Of a stretch of DNA of 30,272 nucleotides, positions 8,501-15,792 are shown one piece after another. The DNA is from Bacillota bacterium (GTDB lineage: Bacteria > Bacillota > Clostridia > Lachnospirales > Lachnospiraceae), in assembly GCA_023393095.1 (NCBI GenBank), contig JAEWMT010000017.1:1-30272 (forward strand), written 5' to 3'. The position numbers and the translations under genes are program-made. A model generated the notes under the pieces. The model was not told the DNA's origin, ran no database searches, and was given only the letters and a program-made list of their open reading frames with translations. The stretch's first letter is position 1. Each line of letters starts with the position of its first letter.

Positions 8501-8694
8501 GAGTGTGTAACCGGCATAAGCTGTTTAATTCTCAGTATCAGTTTCTTGTTATATGAGGTGATATATATTTGAGCGTGAGAATTAATATGAAAGTCTTCGT
8601 AATAGCGCAGAGTGATAGAAGTAAAAAATTACGGTAGGCTGTTTAATTCTCATGTACCGTTTTCTTTATTTGTGGTATGAAAAATAGCGTGAGA
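8501..8694 (-). repeat. Degenerate inverted dimer of the 120-bp repeat
   Basis: Read on the minus strand, this stretch follows the repeat at 4438-4680. Two copies of the AATTCTCA...TGAGAATT type inverted pair occur (8527-8534 with 8576-8583; 8645-8652 with GCGTGAGA at 8687-8694). Shared inner words include TTTTCTTTAT(C/T)TGTG, a GAGTGTGTAACCGG tail end and AATATGAAAGTCTTCGTAAT. The period is about 118 bases, against 120 in the other dimer. It is more diverged than the first dimer and lies directly before the parA promoter region. Confidence 0.7.
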
Positions 8695-8764
8695 GGTAAA
8701 CACATAAGCCATAATATAAATATTAATATTAATTAAAATAATAAGATAATCTTTATATGATATC

Positions 8765-8823
8765 TGGCTATTAGTAACAAAAGATGTTATAATATTGACT
8801 ATGTAAGTTTTAATAACGATAAA
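8765..8823 (+). promoter_or_regulatory. parA operon promoter region (two overlapping candidates)
   Basis: The first candidate is an extended -10, TGTTATAAT (8785-8793), with a weak -35 TGGCTA at 8765-8770 (17-base spacer). The second is TTGACT (8795-8800), a 17-base spacer and GATAAA (8818-8823). Either would give a short leader before the strong GGGAGGAG site of parA. Confidence 0.45.
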
Positions 8824-8852
8824 ATAATAATATGAAGGAAGGGAGGAGTAAT

Positions 8853-9671
8853 ATGGCAAGAATTATAGCAATTGCGAATCAAAAGGGTGGAGTTGGGAAA
8901 ACAACTACAGCGATTAATTTATCTGCATGTTTAGCAGAGAAAAACAGAAAGGTATTAGTTATTGATGTTGATCCGCAGGGAAATACTTCAAGCGGTTTGG
9001 GAATTGATAAAAAAAAGTTAAAGAATACAATTTATCAGATGATAATAGGTGTATGTACTTTAAAAGAATGTAGGATTAGTTCACCAATCAAGAATCTTGA
9101 TATCCTGCCTTCAAATGTTAATCTTGCCGGAGCAGAGATTGAATTAATCGGCGTCGAAGAAAGAGAATACATATTAAAAAAAGAAGTAGAAAAAGTACGT
9201 GAAGAATATGATTATATCATAATAGACTGTCCTCCTTCATTGAATACTTTAACAGTTAATGCTATGACCACTGCAGACACAGTACTTGTTCCAATTCAAT
9301 GTGAATTCTATGCTCTAGAGGGTCTTTCTCAATTAATTTATACAATAAATCTTGTTAAGCAAAGGTTAAATCCTACACTTGAAATGGAAGGTGTGGTCTT
9401 TACCATGTTTGATGCCAGAACAAACTTGTCTCTTCAGGTAGTTGAGAATGTGAAAAATAATCTGAAACAAAATATATATAAGACAATTATTCCAAGAAAT
9501 GTGAGATTAGCAGAAGCACCAAGCCATGGATTACCAATTAATTTATATGATTCAAAATCAGCAGGAGCAGAGGGATATAGACAATTAGCAATGGAAGTAA
9601 TTGAAAAAGATGAATCAGAAATCTATTTAAAAAATGAGATCAGTGAAATTAAATATCGCAAGAAAAAGTAA
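8853..9671 (+). CDS. parA: Chromosome-partitioning ATPase ParA (Soj)
   Basis: ParA is a Walker-type ATPase that binds DNA non-specifically as an ATP dimer and works with ParB-parS in origin segregation; in Firmicutes (Soj) it also acts on DnaA. The 272-residue product shows the deviant Walker A motif KGGVGKTTT with the signature Lys, Walker A' VIDVDPQGN, and Walker B YIIIDCPPSL. The C-terminal VRLAEAPSHGLPINLYD block is typical of the family. I place the start at the ATG at 8853, which has GGGAGGAG 5-10 bases upstream; the frame also opens 21 bases earlier, but that start would run through the ribosome-binding site. parB follows 26 bases later. Confidence 0.95.
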   Translation: MARIIAIANQKGGVGKTTTAINLSACLAEKNRKVLVIDVDPQGNTSSGLGIDKKKLKNTIYQMIIGVCTLKECRISSPIKNLDILPSNVNLAGAEIELIGVEEREYILKKEVEKVREEYDYIIIDCPPSLNTLTVNAMTTADTVLVPIQCEFYALEGLSQLIYTINLVKQRLNPTLEMEGVVFTMFDARTNLSLQVVENVKNNLKQNIYKTIIPRNVRLAEAPSHGLPINLYDSKSAGAEGYRQLAMEVIEKDESEIYLKNEISEIKYRKKK

Positions 9672-9697
9672 GATTGCAAAAGGAGGATGACATTAAA

Positions 9698-10576
9698 ATG
9701 GCAGTAAAAAAAGGATTAGGAAAAGGCCTTGATAGTATGATACCTGAGAAAATTGTTATAACTAATTCGGAATCTACAGATAATGTTTCACGTGAAACAT
9801 TAATACATATCAGTGATATTGAGCCTAACAAATCACAGCCAAGAAGAAAATTTGATGAAGATGCTCTTCAGGAGTTGGCCGATTCAATCAAACAATATGG
9901 TATAATTCAACCATTAATATTACAAAAAAAAGATAAATTTTATGAGATTATTGCAGGAGAAAGAAGATGGAGAGCTGCTAGAATAGCTGGATTAAAAGAA
10001 GTACCTGCGATTATTAAAGATTATAGCCCTCAAGAAGTTGTTGAAATTGCATTAATAGAGAATATTCAACGAGAAGATCTTAATCCTATCGAAGAAGCAC
10101 AGACTTACCACAGACTGATACAGGAATTCAGTTTAAAGCAGGATGAGATTGCAGAGAGAGTCTCAAAAAGCAGAGCTGCAGTGACGAATGCAATACGACT
10201 GCTTAAATTGGATGATAAAGTTCAGCAAATGCTAATTGATGAAATGCTTTCGAGTGGACATGCTAGGGCATTACTTGCAATTGAAAATAAAGAAACACAA
10301 TATAATCTTGCTTGTAAAATTTTTGACGAGAAATTAAGTGTACGAGAAACTGAAAAACTAGTGAAAAAAGTTTTAGATGAAAAACCTCTGAAGGAAGTTG
10401 CTGTTACAAAAGAGGAAGACGTAGTTTATCGTGATCTAGAGGATAAAATAAGAAAAATAGTCGGAACAAAAGTGTTAATTCATAATAGGAAAAAAAATAA
10501 AGGGTCTATTGAGATAGAGTATTATTCAAGCGACGAGTTAGAAAGACTAATTGAGTTATTTGAATCAATCGTATAA
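9698..10576 (+). CDS. parB: Chromosome-partitioning protein ParB (Spo0J)
   Basis: ParB binds parS, uses CTP to slide along DNA, and forms the partition complex with ParA. The 292-residue product begins with the KKGLGKGLDSMIP motif that contacts ParA in this family. The CTP-binding GERRWRAAR box and the ENIQREDLNPIEEA box follow. The helix-turn-helix has QDEIAERVSKSRAAVTNAIRLL, and GHARALLAI is also typical. A C-terminal dimerisation domain closes the protein. The ATG at 9698 is preferred (AAGGAGG about 11 bases upstream) over an in-frame TTG at 9674. A perfect parS site is embedded in the early coding sequence and encodes NVSRETL. Confidence 0.96.
   Translation: MAVKKGLGKGLDSMIPEKIVITNSESTDNVSRETLIHISDIEPNKSQPRRKFDEDALQELADSIKQYGIIQPLILQKKDKFYEIIAGERRWRAARIAGLKEVPAIIKDYSPQEVVEIALIENIQREDLNPIEEAQTYHRLIQEFSLKQDEIAERVSKSRAAVTNAIRLLKLDDKVQQMLIDEMLSSGHARALLAIENKETQYNLACKIFDEKLSVRETEKLVKKVLDEKPLKEVAVTKEEDVVYRDLEDKIRKIVGTKVLIHNRKKNKGSIEIEYYSSDELERLIELFESIV
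9784..9799. promoter_or_regulatory. parS site within parB
   Basis: TGTTTCACGTGAAACA is a perfect 16-base parS site, identical in core to the one at 7965-7980. The surrounding palindrome extends to 22 bases (9781-9802). A parS inside the parB/spo0J gene is also known from Bacillus subtilis. Confidence 0.95.
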
Positions 10577-10615
10577 AAGTAATATTAAATTTAAGTACAA
10601 ATGGAGGAGTAGAAT

Positions 10616-11128
10616 ATGAACTTTATAGACACTATTAATAATAATTTGGCTTATATCTGCATAGGATTAGCGGCATTTTCTCTAATAATTTTGATAATGC
10701 TTATATTACTATTCATAAAGCAGAAAAAGTTAAATAAAAAATACAAGAAATTTATGACAGGCGCAAGTGGTCAAAATCTGGAAGACCAGGTATTATCCCG
10801 TTTTGCTGAAATAGATAAGTTAAAGACAGATTCCTTAAAATTAAGTAAAGAACTTAATAATGTAAAGGAAAATCTACTTATTACCTATCAAAAAGTGGGT
10901 GTTGTTAAATATGACGCTTTTAAGGAAATGGGTGGTAAATTAAGTTTTGTACTAGCTTTACTAGATAAAAATAATAATGGTATCCTACTTAATTCAGTCC
11001 ATAGCAGCAGAGAGGGATGTTATACATATATAAAAGAAATAATTAAAGGGGAGTCTTTCCTTGAACTTTCCGAGGATGAAAAAAAGGCCTTAGATCAGGC
11101 TATCAATAGTAATAATTTTATGGAATAA
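10616..11128 (+). CDS. DUF4446 family membrane-anchored protein
   Basis: The 170-residue product has one hydrophobic segment (about residues 11-35, from NLAYICIGLAAF to LLFIKQ), a basic KQKKLNKKYKKF stretch and a coiled-coil-prone region. A C-terminal globular part follows, with the conserved phrases YDAFKEMGGKLSFVLALLDKNNNGILLNSVHSREG-like and LSEDEKKALDQAI. This matches the DUF4446 family, which commonly follows parB in clostridia; no biochemical function is known to me. It lies 39 bases after parB with a GGAGGAG site, so it is the third gene of that operon. The N-terminus-out, C-terminus-in orientation is inferred from the positive residues after the helix. Confidence 0.85.
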   Translation: MNFIDTINNNLAYICIGLAAFSLIILIMLILLFIKQKKLNKKYKKFMTGASGQNLEDQVLSRFAEIDKLKTDSLKLSKELNNVKENLLITYQKVGVVKYDAFKEMGGKLSFVLALLDKNNNGILLNSVHSSREGCYTYIKEIIKGESFLELSEDEKKALDQAINSNNFME

Positions 11129-11174
11129 TTCTTAATGATGTAAACAGAAATAACAGAATTATTGGATTTAATTT

Positions 11175-11343
11175 AATAAGATAATATGTTGATAAAACTA
11201 ATATGATAAACAAGTATGATAAAGCATTGCGATAAGGTAAGTACAATAAGGAAAAGTGAAATACGATAAAGTAAGTATGATAATGTACTCATAATAAGAT
11301 ATTTATGATAAGACACCGTATGATAAAATATAGATGTGATACC
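11175..11343. repeat. Degenerate ~14-bp tandem array (about 11 units)
   Basis: The unit approximates GTATGATAAAGTAA. GATAA words (or the near-variant AATAA) start at 11180, 11191, 11205, 11218, 11231, 11245, 11265, 11279, 11293, 11307 and 11322; most steps are 13-15 bases, with one step of 20. The units are diverged, so the periodicity is clearer than the identity. It fills the space between the DUF4446 gene and the following hairpin. It is not a CRISPR: there are no separate unique spacers, and the units are too short. Function unknown. Confidence 0.65.
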
Positions 11344-11374
11344 ATAAAGGGTGAGTGAAGAATTCACCCTTTAT
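11344..11374 (+). terminator. Terminator-like hairpin of the parA-parB-DUF4446 operon
   Basis: ATAAAGGGTGA (11344-11354) and TCACCCTTTAT (11364-11374) form a perfect 11-base stem. The following bases are AAGCTTCTCTC, so the U tract is poor, but the stem carries A and T flanks and could also work in the opposite direction. It is the strongest hairpin after the operon. Confidence 0.6.
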
Positions 11375-11458
11375 AAGCTTCTCTCTAATACATTTAATCA
11401 TACGGTACTTTTATAAATAAATATATAAAGCTCATATTATATATGATTTATTTTAAAA

Positions 11459-11473
11459 TTAAGCTCTGTTAGA
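11459..11473. repeat. Left 15-bp inverted repeat flanking the ridA-like gene
   Basis: TTAAGCTCTGTTAGA here is the exact reverse complement of TCTAACAGAGCTTAA at 12063-12077. The two enclose about 590 bases holding the complete RidA-family gene and its promoter. Confidence 0.7.
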
Positions 11474-11501
11474 TAATAATACTGGTATATGGATATAAAT
11501 G

Positions 11502-11531
11502 AAGGAGGGATGTAACTTTTTCTCTCCTTTT
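11502..11531. terminator. Weak bidirectional hairpin between the DUF4446 and ridA ends
   Basis: AAGGAGGGA (11502-11510) pairs with TCTCTCCTT (11521-11529) over nine positions with one G-U pair. Only a short T run follows on the plus strand and none on the minus strand. It lies 64 bases past the ridA-like stop and may end that minus-strand transcript. Confidence 0.3.
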
Positions 11532-11594
11532 AAGTTCACAATAGAGAAATCTTGTGTAAGAAGTTCACTTTAAAGTATGCTTATTTTGTATATG

Positions 11595-11948
11595 CTATCC
11601 CTTGAATGCTATTGCATCAATCTGAAAGATAATTCCCTCTCTAATGAATTTTGTTTCAAATGCTTTTCTTGCAGGATAGTTCCCATTAAATCGTTCCTTA
11701 ATGATTTCTCCTAAAAATGATAAATCCATGATATCCTTGAATAGACAATCCATTTTCACAACAGATTCTAATGTTAGGCCAATTGTTTCCAGCCGTTTAG
11801 CTAAAACATCAAATGCACCATTTATTTGCTTTTCAATTGATTGCCCTTCATTTCCCATACAATAACTTATGTAAACACAATCTCCTGCTTCAACAATTCC
11901 GGAATGTGCCCATTCATCACTTATTTCTATTCTTTTTATTTTATTCAT
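11595..11948 (-). CDS. RidA/YjgF/UK114 family protein
   Basis: RidA proteins hydrolyse reactive enamine/imine intermediates released by PLP enzymes; many paralogues have other or unknown roles. The 117-residue product is close to the usual 125-130. It shows the YPARKAFE motif, whose Arg binds the substrate carboxylate in the family, and the C-terminal FQIDAIAFKG, which matches the conserved I-E-A-I-A ending. The ATG at 11948 is chosen because GAGGAGG lies just upstream; the frame continues 18 codons further but without a ribosome-binding site. The N-terminus (ISDEWAHSGIVEAGDCVYIS) is less conserved than in canonical RidA, so a paralogue is likely. The gene has its own strong promoter and lies between inverted repeats. 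Confidence 0.85.
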   Translation of the reverse strand: MNKIKRIEISDEWAHSGIVEAGDCVYISYCMGNEGQSIEKQINGAFDVLAKRLETIGLTLESVVKMDCLFKDIMDLSFLGEIIKERFNGNYPARKAFETKFIREGIIFQIDAIAFKG

Positions 11949-12025
11949 TTTACATCCTCCTCGTATAAATATAAATAATCTGTAGTTCGCCTTATGATAC
12001 AATTGGGAACCATCAGTCTGGTAAT

Positions 12026-12054
12026 ATTATACATTACATATTTGCTAATATCAA
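12026..12054 (-). promoter_or_regulatory. Promoter of the ridA-like gene
   Basis: On the minus strand TTGATA (12054-12049), a 17-base spacer and TATAAT (12031-12026) form a near-consensus sigma-70-type promoter. The predicted leader is about 70 bases. The right inverted repeat (12063-12077) sits just upstream of the -35. Confidence 0.7.
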
Positions 12055-12062
12055 TATCTTTG

Positions 12063-12077
12063 TCTAACAGAGCTTAA
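12063..12077. repeat. Right 15-bp inverted repeat flanking the ridA-like gene
   Basis: TCTAACAGAGCTTAA is the exact reverse complement of 11459-11473. Part of it (CAGAGCTTAAAAT, 12068-12080) is repeated directly at 12460-12472, giving a third occurrence of the same word beyond the adjacent palindrome. Confidence 0.7.
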
Positions 12078-12472
12078 AATCGTTGAAAGAAAAACTAAAT
12101 TCCAGTCAGAAATGTAAGCTTTTATGCCGCGAAAGTTTGCTTTACAATGAGATGTCAATATAATCAGGCAGCATAATTCTTTATATTAAGCTGCCCTGGC
12201 TGCATCAAATCATATTGGCGGAGGCTCATTGTCAAGCAAAACGTGGAATAAATGCGTAGGATTTGTCTGATGGAATTTAGTCTTTCACAAATCAGAAAAT
12301 CTGCTTTCTTATTGTGTGCTTTTTTTCTGAAACATCTCTCTGAAGCCTTAAAATCAGGGCAAATACAATCATGTTTTTCAACTGAAGCCCAGATAAAATG
12401 GAATTAGGTCTTCATACTGGAATTAAACTTTACACTGGAATTTACATTTTCACTCAACCCAGAGCTTAAAAT
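12068..12472. repeat. Large imperfect palindrome bounded by 13-bp direct repeats (MITE-like)
   Basis: CAGAGCTTAAAAT occurs at 12068-12080 and again at 12460-12472. Between them, 12084-12291 folds as one long imperfect palindrome. Paired blocks include TGAAAG / CTTTCA, ACTAAATTCCA / TGGAATTTAGT and TTTGCTTTACAATGAG / CTCATTGTCAAGCAAA (15 of 16). CAATAT / ATATTG and GGCAGC / GCTGCC lie nearest the centre. No ORF is present. The structure suggests a non-autonomous mobile element or its relic; no transposase was seen. A short tandem repeat of ACTGGAATT lies at 12417-12445. Confidence 0.6.
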
Positions 12473-12851
12473 TATTATTTAATGTTTTTTAAATATCGAG
12501 AGTGTTAATATTTCTGTGTTTCCATACCTATATTATTATATGATATTCTGTTTAGACAAAAAAGAAGGAGTGACTTTATTAATTAGGAACTATAGACTCT
12601 TCCCACACCTGGCCTCTAGAATAATCATAAGGGCAAAGACACAAAAGTAAAAAATAAAAGTAAAGATACAAAATTAAAAACACTACCTATCAATTTTTTG
12701 ATTTGTTATGAAATTATAATTTATAGTCTTTATAAGTGTCCTCAATAAAATACTTTTAATATAAGTGTTTTGTATATATTTAACATTAATCTTCTAAATT
12801 TTTACTCATTGATCTTCATATAGTATAGGAAATATTTATACGGAACTGAAA
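12473..12851. other. AT-rich intergenic region downstream of adhE
   Basis: No convincing gene. On the adhE (minus) strand I could not find a strong hairpin with U tract. An A-rich stretch around 12643-12682 contains repeated AAAAGTAAA-type words of low complexity. Confidence 0.4.
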
Positions 12852-15473
12852 CTATTTTTTATTATTAGGGATACTCTCCTTTCCATAATAAGCCAACAGG
12901 TAAAGCTCCTCTAATTCAGAAACCAGAGGTAGTCTAGGATTTGCTGTTGTACATTGATCACTAAAAGCTAGATCAGCAAGTGCAGGCAATTTATTAAGAA
13001 AGTCTTTTTCATCAATTCCTAATTCTTTTAATGTTGCAGGAATACCTAAATTAGAGTTAAGTAGTTCTACCTCTTTGGCTAGCATTTCTACGGCATCTGC
13101 ATTATTCTTAGGATTTCTACCAAGCTTCTTCATTAGCTCAAAAATCTTATCTCCTACAATATAGCTTTCATATTTGGGGAAGGAGGTAAATTTAGTAGGA
13201 CATTCCACTCCATTATAACGTATTACATGTGGTAGTAGGATAGCATTTGCACATCCATGAGCAACATGATATTCTCCACCGAGCTTATGAGCTAGGGAAT
13301 GGTTAATCCCAAGGAAAGCATTCGTAAATGCCATACCGGCGATTGTTGAGGCATTGTGCATTTTTTCTCGGGCTGTTGGATTAGCAGATCCTTCATCATA
13401 GGAAAGCTTTAAATATTTGAAAACTAAATCAATTGCATGTATGGCTAAAGCATCCGTATAATCGGAAGCCAGAATTGAAATATATGCCTCAAATGCATGG
13501 GTTAATACATCCATGCCGGTCCATGCAGTTGATTTCTTTGGTACACTCATAACAAAATCAGGATCAATGATTGCAACGTCTGGTGTTAATTCATAGTCTG
13601 CCAATGGGTATTTCTTGTTTTCTTTTTTATCTGAGATAACTGCGAATGAGGTTACCTCTGACCCGGTACCTGAAGTAGTAGGGATAGCAACAAATTGAGC
13701 TTTCTTACCTAATACTGGAAATTTATAGGTGCGTTTACGGATGTCCAGAAATTTCAAGGACATATTCTTGAAATCTGCATCAGGATCTTCATAGAACAAC
13801 CACATACCTTTTGCTGCATCAATGGCAGAACCACCACCAAGTGCGATAACTACATCCGGCTTATACTTATTCATTTCTGCCACACCTTTTTGTATTGTCT
13901 CAAGGCTTGGATCCGGTTCCACTTGGTCGAATATCTCACAGTGAACATAATCCGTACGTTTTCTTAGCTGATAAAGTACTCTGTTTACATAACCCAATTC
14001 AGTCATCGAGGGATCAGTAACGATAAAAGCTTTTGAAATACCTGGCATTTTAGATAAATATGCAGTAGAACCTGATTCAAAGTATATTTTATTAGGAACC
14101 TTAAACCATTGCATATCAACCCTCCTCTTTGCCACACGCTTATAATTTACTAAGTCAACGGCAGAAACATTATGCGTAGTGGAGTTTCCACCATAGGAAC
14201 CACAGCCTAAGGTAAGAGAAGGCATGTTTGTATTATATAAATCGCCGATTGCGCCATGGGTAGAAGGAGTATTGACAAGGATTCGGCCAGTTCTCATTCT
14301 GTAAGAGAATTCTTTTATTACTTCATCATCAGAGGAATGTATTACGGAGGAGTGACCAAGACCGCCTAGTTCAATCATTTTTTCACAGAGGTCTAATCCG
14401 GCATTAACATCCTTTGCTTTTATGATAGCTAATACAGGAGATAATTTTTCCTTAGATAAAGGATACTCTGGCCCAACTCCTTCTAATTCAGTACACAATA
14501 TTTTGGTCTGTGAAGGAATGGTAAAGCCTGCCAAAGTAGCAATTTTTACCGGGGGCTGGCCCACAATAGCAGGATTAACGGCAGTAGTGTCTTTGTTAAT
14601 TACCATTGGTTCAAGAAGTTCAATCTCTTCCTTTGTTGCAAAATAGCATCCAGCTTTTTTCATCAATTCTATAACTTCATCATAAACAGGTGCTTCAATA
14701 ATAGCAGCCTGTTCAGATGCACAAATCATACCATTATCAAAAGATTTGGATAGTACTAAATCATTAACAGCACGTTTCAGATTAGCTGTTTTTTCAATAA
14801 AACACGGAACATTACCAGGTCCAACCCCAAGTGCAGGTTTACCACAGGAGTATGCTTGTTTAACCATTCCTGACCCGCCGGTTGCAAGAATCATGGATAC
14901 ATTAGGGTGATTCATTAACTCTCTTGTTGCATCAATAGAAGGATATTCAATCCACTGAATACAATGCTTTGGAGCACCTGCTTGTAGTGCTGCTTCATAT
15001 AATGTTCTCGCTGCTTCTCTAGAACATTGTTGAGAACTTGGATGGAAACCAAATATAATTGGATTTCTTGTTTTAATACAGGTTAAACATTTAAACATAG
15101 TGGTAGATGTAGGGTTAGTTACTGGAGTAACACCGGCAACAATGCCAACCGGCTCGGCAACAATCATATAATCCTCTTCATCATTGTCTTCAATAATACC
15201 AACTGTCCTTTGATATTTTATGGAATGCCATACATATTCCGTAGCAAAGATATTTTTTATAGTTTTGTCTTCATAAATACCTCTTCCAGTTTCCTCTACC
15301 GCCATTTTAGCGAGCACCTGTTGCTTAGCAAGTCCTGCTAAAGCCATTTCATGGACGATATTATCTACAGTCTCCTGATCTAATAATAGAAACTGATTTA
15401 ATGCCGATAGAGCATTTTTAACTAAATCATCAACATGCTCCTTTGGAGTAGGTTGCTGTATAATCTTTGTCAT
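12852..15473 (-). CDS. adhE: Bifunctional acetaldehyde-CoA/alcohol dehydrogenase AdhE
   Basis: AdhE converts acetyl-CoA to acetaldehyde and then to ethanol, reoxidising two NADH, and assembles into spirosome filaments. The 873-residue product has an N-terminal aldehyde dehydrogenase half with the catalytic Cys near residue 251 in FDNGMICASEQA and the GVGPGNVP motif. A linker (RRVDMQWFKVPNKIYFE) joins the C-terminal iron-dependent alcohol dehydrogenase half. That half has the NAD-binding GGGSAIDAAKGMW and the metal-ligand region NHSLAHKLGGEYHVAHG. The ATG at 15473 is preferred to the one two codons earlier, because AAAGGAG sits almost against the first and about 7 bases from the second. No Rex-type TTGTTAAN4TTAACAA operator is visible upstream. 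It is a single-gene unit. Confidence 0.97.
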   Translation of the reverse strand: MTKIIQQPTPKEHVDDLVKNALSALNQFLLLDQETVDNIVHEMALAGLAKQQVLAKMAVEETGRGIYEDKTIKNIFATEYVWHSIKYQRTVGIIEDNDEEDYMIVAEPVGIVAGVTPVTNPTSTTMFKCLTCIKTRNPIIFGFHPSSQQCSREAARTLYEAALQAGAPKHCIQWIEYPSIDATRELMNHPNVSMILATGGSGMVKQAYSCGKPALGVGPGNVPCFIEKTANLKRAVNDLVLSKSFDNGMICASEQAAIIEAPVYDEVIELMKKAGCYFATKEEIELLEPMVINKDTTAVNPAIVGQPPVKIATLAGFTIPSQTKILCTELEGVGPEYPLSKEKLSPVLAIIKAKDVNAGLDLCEKMIELGGLGHSSVIHSSDDEVIKEFSYRMRTGRILVNTPSTHGAIGDLYNTNMPSLTLGCGSYGGNSTTHNVSAVDLVNYKRVAKRRVDMQWFKVPNKIYFESGSTAYLSKMPGISKAFIVTDPSMTELGYVNRVLYQLRKRTDYVHCEIFDQVEPDPSLETIQKGVAEMNKYKPDVVIALGGGSAIDAAKGMWLFYEDPDADFKNMSLKFLDIRKRTYKFPVLGKKAQFVAIPTTSGTGSEVTSFAVISDKKENKKYPLADYELTPDVAIIDPDFVMSVPKKSTAWTGMDVLTHAFEAYISILASDYTDALAIHAIDLVFKYLKLSYDEGSANPTAREKMHNASTIAGMAFTNAFLGINHSLAHKLGGEYHVAHGCANAILLPHVIRYNGVECPTKFTSFPKYESYIVGDKIFELMKKLGRNPKNNADAVEMLAKEVELLNSNLGIPATLKELGIDEKDFLNKLPALADLAFSDQCTTANPRLPLVSELEELYLLAYYGKESIPNNKK

Positions 15474-15792
15474 AAACATTCTCCTTTAAATGCTACTTAG
15501 TGATCAATTACTTGATATGTTGAAAATAGCAATCGTATTTTTTTCTCTCTAATTCTAAATATTTTTGGTATTTAACCTGAAATTTATGTAATAACTTCAA
15601 CAATAATAGCTGATAGATATAAGGTATAATATGTATAAAATGCCTTCTTATTATCTAATGATTTATGAAATTGTCTGATTGCTTAAATTTTAGTCATTAA
15701 TAGTAATATTGCATGATTACAGAATTCGATATAATATTATAAAATTATAAGGAACCTATAATCAAATGGATTTATTTTGGAAGGTGATGACA
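15474..15792. other. Divergent intergenic region between adhE and the HD-GYP gene
   Basis: About 320 bases carry the leaders of both genes. For the plus strand, TTGCAT (15709-15714) and TATAAT (15730-15735) occur with a short 15-base spacer. I found no confident promoter for adhE on the minus strand and no recognisable Rex operator. No gene is present. Confidence 0.4.

Noticed and set aside
11175..11343. CRISPR-like array
   Set aside because: Units are about 14 bases and contiguous, with no unique spacers of 30-40 bases, and no cas genes are present.
11173..11367. 64-codon minus-strand open frame over the 14-bp array
   Set aside because: It is produced by the low-complexity repeats and the hairpin; there is no ribosome-binding site, and the 14-base period breaks the codon phase.
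15474..15792. Rex operator upstream of adhE
   Set aside because: I looked for the TTGTTAAN4TTAACAA type palindrome on both strands and saw none.
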